Of a DNA stretch of 64,000 nucleotides, positions 42,284-51,071 are shown in pieces. The stretch's first letter is position 1, and every line of letters begins with the position of its first letter. A model generated the notes under the pieces. It ran no database searches. It saw only the letters and a program-made list of their open reading frames with translations, and was not told the DNA's origin. The translations under genes and the position numbers were made by a program. The stretch is from Anaerolineales bacterium (GTDB taxonomy: Bacteria; Chloroflexota; Anaerolineae; Anaerolineales; Villigracilaceae): NCBI GenBank assembly GCA_015075725.1, contig JABTTV010000001.1:2294001-2358000 (forward strand), given 5' to 3'.

Positions 42284-42742
42284 ATGGAATTTCTCATTCA
42301 TCCCGCCCAGCCCTCCGACACCGATGCGTTGACCGAGATTGCCTTAACCGCCAAACGGCACTGGAATTACCCCGAACGATGGATTCAATACTGGCTGCCT
42401 GCTCTCTCCGTCTCTGCCGAGTACTTACGCGCAAACGAATCATGGATCGCCGCCGTGCAATTCAAGCCTGTCGCCTGGTATTCATTGAAGCAGGTTGCCG
42501 AACATCTCTGGCTGGATAATCTCTGGGTGCTGCCCGCTTGTATGGGAAAAGGAATAGGGAGGAAATTGTTTTCGCATGCGTTGGAAAGAAGTCGTATACG
42601 CGGCGCATCTGTATTGAAGATCGAAGCCGACCCCAACGCAGAAAACTTTTATATCCGCATGGGCGCGCGGCGGACTGGCGAACATCACAGTAAAGTGGAC
42701 GGTCAACCACGGTTATTACCGGTAATGGAAATGACACTATGA
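42284..42742 (+). CDS. GNAT-family N-acetyltransferase
   Basis: The 152-residue protein has a GNAT fold: EFLIHPAQPSDTDALTEIAL at the start, then the acetyl-CoA-binding motif A LDNLWVLPACMGKGIGRKLF (Q/RxxGxG/A variant MGKGIG) and the late NAENFYIRMGARRTGEH. It transfers an acetyl group to an unknown amine. Its stop overlaps the TfoX-C gene start (ATGA), so it is the first of a three-gene translationally coupled unit with tag. Confidence 0.88.
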   Translation: MEFLIHPAQPSDTDALTEIALTAKRHWNYPERWIQYWLPALSVSAEYLRANESWIAAVQFKPVAWYSLKQVAEHLWLDNLWVLPACMGKGIGRKLFSHALERSRIRGASVLKIEADPNAENFYIRMGARRTGEHHSKVDGQPRLLPVMEMTL

Positions 42743-42975
42743 AAAATATTGGACCAAAAAGCAGTGAATGGCTCGCCTCGATCGGCATTCAATCCCTTGA
42801 GGATGTTGCCCGTCTTGGCGTGGTCGAGACGTATAAAATGGTAAAAGCAGCCTACCCAGAGAGAGTATCCCTGAACATGCTCTACGGTCTGCAAGCAGCC
42901 CTGCTGGATATCCCGTTCCAGGAATTGCCTCAGGACATCCGTGATCAACTCAGGCGTGAGGTCGAGGCATCATGA
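42739..42975 (+). CDS. Stand-alone TfoX C-terminal-domain protein
   Basis: The 78-residue protein matches the TfoX/Sxy C-terminal domain: NIGPKSSEWLASIGIQSLED then LNMLYGLQAALLDIPFQELP. The N-terminal TfoX domain is absent, so it is a single-domain form with a helix-hairpin-helix-like fold. Its role is unknown. It overlaps both neighbours by four bases and sits before a DNA repair glycosylase, which hints at a DNA-related role, but this is weak inference. Confidence 0.82.
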   Translation: MKNIGPKSSEWLASIGIQSLEDVARLGVVETYKMVKAAYPERVSLNMLYGLQAALLDIPFQELPQDIRDQLRREVEAS

Positions 42976-43517
42976 CCACCTATTGCGATTATTGCAACAC
43001 CCATCCCGAAGATACCTTCAATAGGAACTATCACGATACCCAGTATGGTTATCCGCTGAAAAGCGACGACGAACTCTTCGAGCGGCTCATCCTCGAGATT
43101 AATCAGGCAGGATTGTCTTGGATCACCATCCTTAAGAAAGCCGATAATTTCCGCAAGGCCTATCACGGCTTCAGGGTCGCCAAAGTGGCGAAGTACAAGG
43201 CGAAGGATCGCGCACGCCTGCTCAAGGATGCAGGCATCATCCGTAATCGACTGAAGATCGATGCCGCCATCGAAAATGCGCAGCGGATCCTCGAATTGCA
43301 AAAGGAACATGGCTCGTTCAAAAAATGGCTCGATAAGAACCATCCGCAATCGAAGGAAGAATGGACCAGGTTATTCAAAAAGACCTTTGTCTTTACCGGC
43401 GGCGAGATCGTAAACGAATTCCTGATGTCCACAGGCTACCTCCCCGGCGCGCACCAAAAGGATTGCCCCATCTTCAAAAAAATCGCCGCGAAAAAACCGG
43501 CATGGGTGAGGGCGTGA
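42972..43517 (+). CDS. tag: DNA-3-methyladenine glycosylase I
   Basis: The 181-residue enzyme excises 3-methyladenine from alkylated DNA. It has the Tag layout: early CDYCNTHP and YHDTQYGYPLKSDDELFERL, the catalytic-pocket NQAGLSWITILKK, and a late zinc-binding AHQKDC (the His/Cys pair that with the N-terminal Cys and His forms the HHH-type zinc snap). Length is as for E. coli Tag. It is the last gene of the overlapping three-gene unit. Confidence 0.93.
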   Translation: MTTYCDYCNTHPEDTFNRNYHDTQYGYPLKSDDELFERLILEINQAGLSWITILKKADNFRKAYHGFRVAKVAKYKAKDRARLLKDAGIIRNRLKIDAAIENAQRILELQKEHGSFKKWLDKNHPQSKEEWTRLFKKTFVFTGGEIVNEFLMSTGYLPGAHQKDCPIFKKIAAKKPAWVRA

Positions 43518-43560
43518 TTTCTTTATTTTACGAACGCTTCTAAAACCGACATTCACCTTG

Positions 43561-43566
43561 TATACT
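43561..43566 (+). promoter_or_regulatory. -10 hexamer TATACT immediately before the PfkB-like gene
   Basis: TATACT ends 7 bases before ATG 43574 with no ribosome binding site, so the transcript should begin at or next to the start codon. Confidence 0.5.
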
Positions 43567-43573
43567 TGATGCA

Positions 43574-44584
43574 ATGACACCGACCTTTGCCATTGCAGGC
43601 AGGCTGACCCGCGAATACCTCCTGCCACCAAACGGTTCTCCCCGGCTGGATGCCCCCGGCGGGTGCTCGTTGTATGCGGCTGGCGGTCTGGCGGTTTGGG
43701 ACAGTTCCATAGCATTGATCTCGAAAATAACCCCGGCTTATCCGGATGAATGGCTGGATGACCTGAAATCTCGTGGTTTGGATACGCGCGGGATCTATGT
43801 TGACAGGGATTTGGAAAACGCCGACCTGCGTGATTTCATTGCCTATACGGAGACGAACGAGCGCAGCCATTCCAATGCCGTCTCGCATTTTGCGCGTCGC
43901 GAAATGACATTTCCAAAATCTTTGCTGGGTTATCAGCCGCCGGAGGAATTACCCAATCCCTTGCGCGATACCGATCCGCTTTCGCCGGATGCCTTGCGCG
44001 TGCCGAAGGAGTATCGTGACATTCGTGCCGTGCATCTCTGCCCCTTCGATTTCACCAGTCAGGGTCAAATGGTAAATCTATTCAAAGGCGGCTCAATCCA
44101 GATCCTGTGCCTCGATCCCGATCCGTTCTATATGAATCCCTCCCTTCGGCGTGACCTTCGCATAGTGCTTCTCGGTGTGAAAGCATTTCTGCCTTCGGAG
44201 GAGGAAATGCGCGCCTTGTTCTGGGGCGAAACCAATGACCTTTGGGAAATGGCGCAGAAGGTCGGCGAATACGGTCCAAGTATCATCGTTATTAAACGCG
44301 GCGCACATGGACAGTACGTCTATGACGCCGCAGCAAAACGGCGATATGAGATTCCCGCCTACCCTGCGCGGCTCGTTGACCCGACAGGAGCCGGGTCCGC
44401 TTTCTGCGGCGGATTCCTCGCCGGTTACCAGCGTACGAACGACCCGCTTACTGCCGCACTGTATGGCAATGTCTCTGCTTCTCTGAAAATCGAAGGAACG
44501 GGACCCTTCTCTCCATTGGATGCATTGTCCGGGTTGGCTGAAGCGCGAATTCACTCCTTGAAGGAAATGGCAAGAGAGATTTAA
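43574..44584 (+). CDS. PfkB-fold sugar kinase-like protein without the catalytic Asp
   Basis: The 336-residue protein has a ribokinase/PfkB fold: N-terminal AIAGRLTREYLLP, LDAPGGCSLYAAGGLAVWD, and the C-terminal ATP/anion-hole region VDPTGAGSAFCGGFLAGYQR. In active PfkB enzymes this last motif is GAGD, whose Asp is the catalytic base; here codon TCC gives Ser (GAGS). It may therefore be a binding or regulatory protein rather than a kinase. It follows a TATACT hexamer by 7 bases, and the M20 peptidase follows 49 bases after its stop. Confidence 0.8.
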   Translation: MTPTFAIAGRLTREYLLPPNGSPRLDAPGGCSLYAAGGLAVWDSSIALISKITPAYPDEWLDDLKSRGLDTRGIYVDRDLENADLRDFIAYTETNERSHSNAVSHFARREMTFPKSLLGYQPPEELPNPLRDTDPLSPDALRVPKEYRDIRAVHLCPFDFTSQGQMVNLFKGGSIQILCLDPDPFYMNPSLRRDLRIVLLGVKAFLPSEEEMRALFWGETNDLWEMAQKVGEYGPSIIVIKRGAHGQYVYDAAAKRRYEIPAYPARLVDPTGAGSAFCGGFLAGYQRTNDPLTAALYGNVSASLKIEGTGPFSPLDALSGLAEARIHSLKEMAREI

Positions 44585-44633
44585 TATTGCCCTGTTCTTT
44601 CCCAAAGACCAAATTATTTATCCGCCAGATCTC

Positions 44634-45725
44634 ATGATCAAACGCCTTCTTGACCTTGCTATTCAGATCCAGCAAATTCCTGCGCCTACCTTTGCGGAAG
44701 GACCTCGCGCGGAGGTCATCCGTGATTTATTCATAAAGGAAAAACTTGAAGACGTCTCAATGGATTCGCTTGGGAATGTGTTCGCGCGCTTACCGGGGAA
44801 ACAGAAGAAAGCCAAGGCATTGATCGTATCCGCCCACACCGACACGGTGTTTCTGGCGGGGACCCGGCTACAAGTCCGGGAGGAAGCGGGGAAGGTCTTC
44901 GGTCCCGGAATCGGGGATAACTCCATCGGTGTTGCGGCATTGTTTGGAATCCTTTGGACGATCCGCGAACGGAATATTGAATTAAAGCATGATGTCTGGT
45001 TCGTTGCAAATGTGGGAGAAGAAGGTTTGGGCGATCTGCGCGGGATGCGCGCCGTGGTGGAGCGTTTTGGATCGGAGGTTCTTGGCTATCTCGTCCTGGA
45101 AGGCCTGGCTTTGGGGCATATTTATCATCGCGCCATCGGGGTAAGGCGGTATCGCATCACGGCAAAGACTCGCGGCGGACATTCCTGGTCGGATTATGGA
45201 CAGCCTTCGGCAGTGCATGAACTTGCCTCGATGATCACGCAGTTGACAAGGATTCGTTTGCCTCGTGAACCGCGCACGACGATGAACGTTGGCACCCTTC
45301 AAGGGGGAACAGGTGTGAATGTGATCGCCGCGGAAGCCAAATGCGAATTGGACTTGCGTTCTGAAGACCCTGCCGCTCTTGCGAAAATCATCTCCCAGGT
45401 CGAGAAAATCATCCTCGACTGGAATCATGAAGGTGTGAGGATCCAGGCTGAAATCATCGGCGAACGCCCGGCGGGAGAGATACCGTCCGATCATCCGCTG
45501 GTGAAACTTGCTATGAACTGTGTTCAAGATCAGGGGATCGAAGCGGTCCTCACTTCCGGTTCGACAGATGCAAATATACCGCTCAGCAAAGGAATACCCG
45601 CTGTCGTCATGGGGGTCACGATCGGCGGGGGGGCACATACGTTGAATGAATATATCGATACTGAACCAATTCAAAAAGGGATGAAGAGTTTGGCGCGGTT
45701 TATTAGTTCGGTCGGGGATGAATAG
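44634..45725 (+). CDS. M20-family metallopeptidase
   Basis: The 363-residue protein has the M20 zinc-peptidase layout: SAHTDTVF (first metal His and Asp), GPGIGDNSIGVAAL (bridging Asp), NVGEEGLGDLRG (Glu-Glu catalytic base and ligand), a dimer-domain GGHSWSDYGQPSA, and late GGGAHTLNEYID with the last His ligand. PepT-like or acetyl-ornithine-type hydrolysis of a peptide or amide is expected; the substrate is not known. A bidirectional terminator follows. Confidence 0.9.
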   Translation: MIKRLLDLAIQIQQIPAPTFAEGPRAEVIRDLFIKEKLEDVSMDSLGNVFARLPGKQKKAKALIVSAHTDTVFLAGTRLQVREEAGKVFGPGIGDNSIGVAALFGILWTIRERNIELKHDVWFVANVGEEGLGDLRGMRAVVERFGSEVLGYLVLEGLALGHIYHRAIGVRRYRITAKTRGGHSWSDYGQPSAVHELASMITQLTRIRLPREPRTTMNVGTLQGGTGVNVIAAEAKCELDLRSEDPAALAKIISQVEKIILDWNHEGVRIQAEIIGERPAGEIPSDHPLVKLAMNCVQDQGIEAVLTSGSTDANIPLSKGIPAVVMGVTIGGGAHTLNEYIDTEPIQKGMKSLARFISSVGDE

Positions 45726-45760
45726 TACGTTGTGAACATCGGATTGAAAAGTAAGAATAC

Positions 45761-45788
45761 AAAAAGCCTCCGCTGCCGGGGGCTTTTT
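45761..45788. terminator. Bidirectional terminator
   Basis: AAAAAGCC and GGCTTTTT arms with a GC-rich inner hairpin (CCG/CGG), between the convergent peptidase and cyclase genes. Confidence 0.75.
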
Positions 45789-45817
45789 CCAGGTTGCTAT
45801 TCCTCAATTTATCAAAT

Positions 45818-47530
45818 TTATTTCAAACTCAGCACCTCGAAGACATCCACCGGTTTCGATTTGCCCTTCACCATCATTGCCTCAAGAGGTTTCACTTCCA
45901 CCTGTTTCTTCACACGCTCGTATGCTTCCTTGCTGATGACGATCTGGTTCTTCGCCGAGTTTTCCTGGAGTCGTTTCGCGGTGTTGACAGAGTCGCTGAT
46001 GGCAGTATATTCGAGCCGCTTCTCGGTGCCGATCAAACCGAGCACAGCGTCGCCGAAATGGATGCCAACGCCAAAAGCAAGATGCGCATCAGGCGATAGT
46101 TCCTTGTATAGGTTTTCCACAGAATCGCGGATGGCAAGCGCAGTCTTTACGGCGCGCAGGGTGTGATCCGGTTGAGGCACAGGCGCGTTGAACCAGGCCA
46201 TGATCGCGTCGCCCATGAATTTATCCACAGTGCCTTCCTGCGCCAGGACGGCATCTGCCATCGCGGCAAGATAAAGGTTGAGAATGCTCACCAATCTCTC
46301 CGGCGGAAGTTTTTCACTGTAAGTGGTGAATCCACGAATATCGGCAAAGAGGGCGGTGATCTCCGCGCGTTTGCCTCCCAGCTGCAAACTGTTCGGGTCG
46401 AGTTGGTCGATGACGGCGGGCGAAACCATCCTTTCGAACAGGCGCCTTTGCGCCTCCAATTTCTTTCGTTCTGTCAGGTCATCCAAAACGATTGCCACAC
46501 CCTGGGTTTTTTGACTCGCGTCCTTGAGAGGGGAGAGGTTTAGACGCCAGTCCACGATTCCTCGTTTGGGCATGCTATGGCTGATCTCCAGGTCCACGAT
46601 CGGTTTTTCCGTCTTGCGGACCTCCGTCAGATGCGGACCCAGTTCACTGGAGACCGAAGCCAGCGCTTCGTTCAGGTAATGACCGATGATGTCCTGGGTA
46701 GGCGAGCCGAGGATATTTTCCGCGGCGCGATTGGCAAGTGTGATCTTGTCCTGAATATCCGCCGTGATGACCCCGCTGGCGATGGAAGCAAAAACGTTAT
46801 CCATCAGGTTCTTGAGCGCGGTTACTTCTTCAAGGGTTTGTTTGAGCGATGAAAACAGGCGCGCATTATCGATGGCGATGGCGGCCTGGTTTGCGAAGGC
46901 TTCCAGCAATTCCTTTTCTGTTTCTGCAAAGATACCTGTGCGAATTCGGTTGTCGGCGTAAAGTACGCCGATCAGTTCGTTCTTCACTTTGAGGGGCACG
47001 CACAAGATGGATCGCAGGTTGAAGGCGACGATGCTTTCCTGCCCGACAAAGCGCTTGTCTTCCTGGGCATTGGTGGTGACGACCGATTCGCCGGTATCGA
47101 TCACGCGTTGGACAACGCTCCGGCTGACGTTTTTCTCCGCCGAGTTGATGGATTCCATCTCCCAATTACGGGCGATGCGCGCCGTCATTTCTCCGTTTTC
47201 ATTCCTCAACATCAAAAAGCCGCGCTCGGCTTTGGTGAGGCGAACAATATTGTCCATTACGATGCGCAGGACCTCATCGAGTTCGAGCGATGAATTGATG
47301 ACCTGCCCGGTCTCGACAAGCGCCAGCATGTTGCCGTGTTCTCGTTGGAAAGTTTCGAGCTTTCCACTCAAAGTCTCCAGCGTGGATTGCAGGTACTGCA
47401 TCTGCTCCAGCAGGTCCTTCGGGGCTTTGATCTTGTCGCTGTTTAGTTGAGCGCGGATCTTTGCAGAAAGAATGGCAAGCGCGGTCAACTGGTCGTGAAC
47501 GGTGCGTGGGCGTGTGGAATTGTCTGTCAT
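45818..47530 (-). CDS. GAF-PAS class III adenylate/guanylate cyclase
   Basis: The 570-residue soluble protein has a GAF domain (about 70-215), a PAS domain (about 235-345) and a C-terminal class III cyclase domain. The metal Asp residues are present in ALFADIRGFTTYSE and in MGDAIMAWFNAP, the purine-pocket Lys in TVDKFMGDA, and the SVNTAKRLQ segment keeps the transition-state Asn and Arg, so it should be active; the Lys and following Asp favour ATP over GTP. Its start overlaps the stop of the transglutaminase gene by four bases. It could supply ligand to Crp-type regulators. Confidence 0.88.
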   Translation of the reverse strand: MTDNSTRPRTVHDQLTALAILSAKIRAQLNSDKIKAPKDLLEQMQYLQSTLETLSGKLETFQREHGNMLALVETGQVINSSLELDEVLRIVMDNIVRLTKAERGFLMLRNENGEMTARIARNWEMESINSAEKNVSRSVVQRVIDTGESVVTTNAQEDKRFVGQESIVAFNLRSILCVPLKVKNELIGVLYADNRIRTGIFAETEKELLEAFANQAAIAIDNARLFSSLKQTLEEVTALKNLMDNVFASIASGVITADIQDKITLANRAAENILGSPTQDIIGHYLNEALASVSSELGPHLTEVRKTEKPIVDLEISHSMPKRGIVDWRLNLSPLKDASQKTQGVAIVLDDLTERKKLEAQRRLFERMVSPAVIDQLDPNSLQLGGKRAEITALFADIRGFTTYSEKLPPERLVSILNLYLAAMADAVLAQEGTVDKFMGDAIMAWFNAPVPQPDHTLRAVKTALAIRDSVENLYKELSPDAHLAFGVGIHFGDAVLGLIGTEKRLEYTAISDSVNTAKRLQENSAKNQIVISKEAYERVKKQVEVKPLEAMMVKGKSKPVDVFEVLSLK

Positions 47531-49899
47531 AAGGGATACGGCGGGATGTCTTGAACCTCCGTGTAATTGTATCCCAAGATTGCGATTTTTAGCCGCTTTC
47601 GAATGGTTCTGTAGAGAAGAGCTTGGGCAGCCTGGCGCGCGCGCGCTTCGTCTCCATTGTGCGGTGTGAACATCTGCAATTGGAGTTCATGCAGAAGCGT
47701 CTCGATAGAGTCAGAGGCGTCTGGCAGGAGTCGCTTCAACAGTTGTGCGCGTTCATAAGCCGTGACGTGGGCGGGCTGGGGGTATTTCATCCATCGCAGG
47801 CTGATGTTGATGCTGTGGAAGTGCCTTTCGATGGCGGTACGATTGATAAAGACCAGCCATCTGCTTAGCCAGCGCGGTGGGGTCAATCCGCTTCGTTCGA
47901 TGGCGCGCCTCAGCAAATTAGTGGCGGTGAAGCGTGGTGCATATCGATTTCTTATCGAAAGAGCCAGCAGGATGAAGAACACGCCTCCCAGCCACGGGAA
48001 AATGGATGTCAACCTTTTGAGCCAGGGATTCTCCTGGGCATTATCCTCTTCTTGGAGGTCGGGAGCCGGCGGCTCATCCTCTTCTTCAAAAGGTGTTTGA
48101 TCCACAGGATTAATGAATGGAGCGATAGCCGGACCGTTCTCTTCGCGCGTCAGCGGCCGTTCTAGCGGATCCTGGCTTGTCGTCGGTTCGAATTCCACCC
48201 AGCCATAATCGGAAAAGTACACTTCAGGCCAGGCGTGCAGGTCGCGCTCACGCACGATATAAATGCTGTTTTGTTGGTTTGGCTCGCCTTGGGCGTATCC
48301 CACCGCCATCCGCGCCGGGATGCCCACCGAGCGCAGCATTAACACCTCGGCAGTGGCGTAATAATTACAAAAACCTCTCTTGCTTTCGAATAAAAAGTAT
48401 TCCAGCGGGTCAACATCTTCATCCGGCAGTTCGACGATCCCGCTGTATTCGATCTCGTTTCGAAGGAAATTTGTGATCGCAAGCGCCTTGTCGAATGAGT
48501 TATCGTACGGCACCGTGATCTGTTTGGCAAGTTCAACGATGCGCGGCGAAAAATCTCCTGGCAGTTGCAGGTATTTTTCCCGTACCCATAATGGATAATC
48601 GGCGTCCGTTTCTCGCAGTTCACCCACGGTCGGGTTGCCGATTCTTGCGCTTGTTCGGTAAAGATCACCCGCTTTGATTGTGGGTGAAGCCCGCAGCGCC
48701 ATCACATCGAGGAGCAGATCTTCCCCATCGATTACACCGGGAATCTCCGAATACAACATGATGGCATTGTGATTGACCCATACCGGTTGTGCTGGAGTGT
48801 AAAGGATGGTTTGCCCATCTACGAGGACATCGAATGTGAATCCAAGCCTCCGGCTGTGGGAACGATCCGGGATATTGATGTCGCCGCTTGAAGGTTCGCG
48901 TCGCGATTCTTTATCACCGGTGGTTTGCCATCTCCCTTCATCGTATCGATCATAGACTTGTCCGCGCCAATATAGTCGTGGAATGTCTGCAGCGCTTTGG
49001 GGCGTAAAGACGCGAAAGACCACCAGGTCGCTTTGAGGGGTACGCGTGCCAAGCGAGAGTTCGGTCAGAAAGTTGCGCGGTTTGGGTTGGTTTTCCTTGT
49101 TTACGGATGCGAAAATATTTTCGAAGCGATCGGGAGGGAAGAGCTTTCCATAAGTGTTGCGCCAGAATTCGCGGCCCCCGGCTGTGGCAGGCAGGATATA
49201 TGGAGTTCCCCATGCCAGTAGAATTAGTACGGCCGCAGCCATGATCGTTGTATTTGTCAGGTCCAACCCGCTTTCGCTGGAAACCTGGACCCGCGACTCA
49301 GCCCATTTTCTACGGTCGGCAATGTATTTTAGACGGCTGAGTAGGATGAGCGCCAGAAACAGATAGATGCCGAACATCCAGGTGTAATCCCGGCTGGTGT
49401 AGTGGTAGGCATGCACGATGATCATTAGAATGCCGTTCGGCAGGATCGTCTTTAGATAATTTGCTTCGCGCGAAAGATGATATCCGCTATACAGACTGGT
49501 AAACCAGTAAGGAAGACACAACAGCGCGACGACGAAAAATTGATCTTCCACCGCCCTGCCTGCCAGCAGTTCCTGAATATCGGTCATCAATCTTCCGAGG
49601 AGGATGGTCAGTTTATCCAAAAGCCAGGTCTGAGTCTCTTCGTATTCGATTGCCCCCAATAATTGCCAGGTGATCATGACGACCATATATGCAACTGCAA
49701 GAAAATACACACTGTATTTCCGAAATTGGCTGTGACCGAGTGCAAGCCCGACCAGAAAACCGATCACCGCCACGTTCCGTATCAGCCCGAGGCCTTCCGT
49801 CCAGCCGGCGCTTTCCATCCTCCACACCGAGAAAAGGACAGCCATCAGCATGATCATACTGGCGGGTAGATCCCACGTTCTTGGAGGCGATTTTTCCAT
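47527..49899 (-). CDS. TgpA-like membrane transglutaminase-domain protein
   Basis: The 790-residue protein has six or so N-terminal helices, a large extracytoplasmic part and one more helix (FPWLGGVFFILLALSIRNRY) near residue 650. The transglutaminase core is recognisable by KRGFCNYYATAEVLMLRSVG (catalytic Cys), RERDLHAWPEVYFSDYGW (His) and VEFEPT (Asp side). A C-terminal domain faces the cytoplasm. TgpA-type enzymes act on envelope proteins. I start it at ATG 49899 because TTGACG-N18-TACACT lies just upstream, leaving a 6-base gap; the TTG at 49935 overlaps the -35. Confidence 0.82.
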   Translation of the reverse strand: MEKSPPRTWDLPASMIMLMAVLFSVWRMESAGWTEGLGLIRNVAVIGFLVGLALGHSQFRKYSVYFLAVAYMVVMITWQLLGAIEYEETQTWLLDKLTILLGRLMTDIQELLAGRAVEDQFFVVALLCLPYWFTSLYSGYHLSREANYLKTILPNGILMIIVHAYHYTSRDYTWMFGIYLFLALILLSRLKYIADRRKWAESRVQVSSESGLDLTNTTIMAAAVLILLAWGTPYILPATAGGREFWRNTYGKLFPPDRFENIFASVNKENQPKPRNFLTELSLGTRTPQSDLVVFRVFTPQSAADIPRLYWRGQVYDRYDEGRWQTTGDKESRREPSSGDINIPDRSHSRRLGFTFDVLVDGQTILYTPAQPVWVNHNAIMLYSEIPGVIDGEDLLLDVMALRASPTIKAGDLYRTSARIGNPTVGELRETDADYPLWVREKYLQLPGDFSPRIVELAKQITVPYDNSFDKALAITNFLRNEIEYSGIVELPDEDVDPLEYFLFESKRGFCNYYATAEVLMLRSVGIPARMAVGYAQGEPNQQNSIYIVRERDLHAWPEVYFSDYGWVEFEPTTSQDPLERPLTREENGPAIAPFINPVDQTPFEEEDEPPAPDLQEEDNAQENPWLKRLTSIFPWLGGVFFILLALSIRNRYAPRFTATNLLRRAIERSGLTPPRWLSRWLVFINRTAIERHFHSINISLRWMKYPQPAHVTAYERAQLLKRLLPDASDSIETLLHELQLQMFTPHNGDEARARQAAQALLYRTIRKRLKIAILGYNYTEVQDIPPYPL

Positions 49900-49905
49900 T
49901 CTTCG

Positions 49906-49935
49906 AGTGTACAATGAATGGAAAAGTTCCGTCAA
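49906..49935 (-). promoter_or_regulatory. Promoter of the transglutaminase-cyclase operon, leaderless start
   Basis: Minus strand: -35 TTGACG, 18-base spacer, -10 TACACT, then only CGAAGA before ATG 49899. This predicts transcription starting at the start codon itself. Confidence 0.6.
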
Positions 49936-49969
49936 TCGAATTCATGTAAAAACCCCACTGGAGGACTAT

Positions 49970-50944
49970 ATGCAGCCCCTTATCGACTTCGGCATATCCC
50001 TGGTCATCGTATTGCAACGCATGGGGGAATGGGTGTATCCCATCATGACATTCTTCAGCGAGCTCGGATCCGAAGAATTCTTCTTCCTGGCCATGCCTTT
50101 GATCTACTGGTGCATCGATTCCGCGCTTGGTCTTCGGGTCGGTTTTATTTTGGTAACCAGCATTTATCTGAATACCATCAGCAAGGCGGCCTTCGCCGGT
50201 CCGCGCCCGTATTGGGTGAGTTCACATGTCCGGCCATTATGGGCGGAGACGGGCTTTGGTGTTCCTTCGGGTCACGCCCAAAATGCCCTGAGCATCTGGG
50301 GCACGATCGCGTCACACCGAAGACGTATCTGGGTGACGGTCCTTTGCGTTTTTCTCATTTTGATGATCAGTTTTTCGCGGCTCGTGCTCGGCGCGCATTT
50401 TCCGCACGATGTGGTTGTCGGCTGGCTGATCGGAGGCGCATTGCTGTGGGCGTTTTTCCGTTATTGGGAGACGGCTGAGAATTGGCTCGCTGGGAAAACT
50501 TTTGTGGTGCAAGTTAGGATTGCTTTCCTTGTATCAATGACCTTCGTGATACTGGGGATGGTTGTTTACAACTCGTTAACCGATTACCAATTACCTCAGG
50601 ATTGGCTGACGAACGCGCTTCGCTCCGGTCTCAGGCCGGATCCCACCAATCCGACTGCGGTCTTCTCCACAGCCGGGACTTTTTTCGGGCTCGCATTGGG
50701 TGTAGCGTGGACTCACCAAAGGGGCGGGTATCAGGCTGCCGGTCCGGGGTGGAAGCGGGTACTTCGGTTTATCCTGGGATTTATCGGGGTCTTGATCCTC
50801 TGGCAGGGCTTGGGTGCAGTTTTTCCTCGCAGCGATGACCTGGTGGCCTATTCCCTGCGATATTTGCGTTACGCCTTGGTAGGCTGTTGGATTTCAGGCG
50901 GAGCGCCCTGGGTTTTTAAACATTTCAATTTAACTACATCTTAA
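49970..50944 (+). CDS. PAP2-family membrane phosphatase
   Basis: The 324-residue protein has several helices and the three PAP2 active-site motifs: KAAFAGPRP (KxxxxxxRP), PSGH, and SRLVLGAHFPHD (SRxxxxxHxxxD). It dephosphorylates a lipid phosphate or pyrophosphate at the outer face of the membrane, for example undecaprenyl pyrophosphate or phosphatidic acid. Helices after residue 180 extend beyond the PAP2 core. Started at ATG 49970, where GGAGGACTAT gives a clear ribosome binding site; it is divergent from the transglutaminase gene. Confidence 0.92.
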   Translation: MQPLIDFGISLVIVLQRMGEWVYPIMTFFSELGSEEFFFLAMPLIYWCIDSALGLRVGFILVTSIYLNTISKAAFAGPRPYWVSSHVRPLWAETGFGVPSGHAQNALSIWGTIASHRRRIWVTVLCVFLILMISFSRLVLGAHFPHDVVVGWLIGGALLWAFFRYWETAENWLAGKTFVVQVRIAFLVSMTFVILGMVVYNSLTDYQLPQDWLTNALRSGLRPDPTNPTAVFSTAGTFFGLALGVAWTHQRGGYQAAGPGWKRVLRFILGFIGVLILWQGLGAVFPRSDDLVAYSLRYLRYALVGCWISGGAPWVFKHFNLTTS

Positions 50945-51071
50945 GGCGTTCGGTTGTAGGTTTTACTCCATCTGATATAATGCGCCCCATCGAATGGAAG
51001 GTATCAGAAATAGTTTTATTGACGGCGGTTCTGATTAAATAAATCAAATATATGCAGGTAAATGATCTTCA

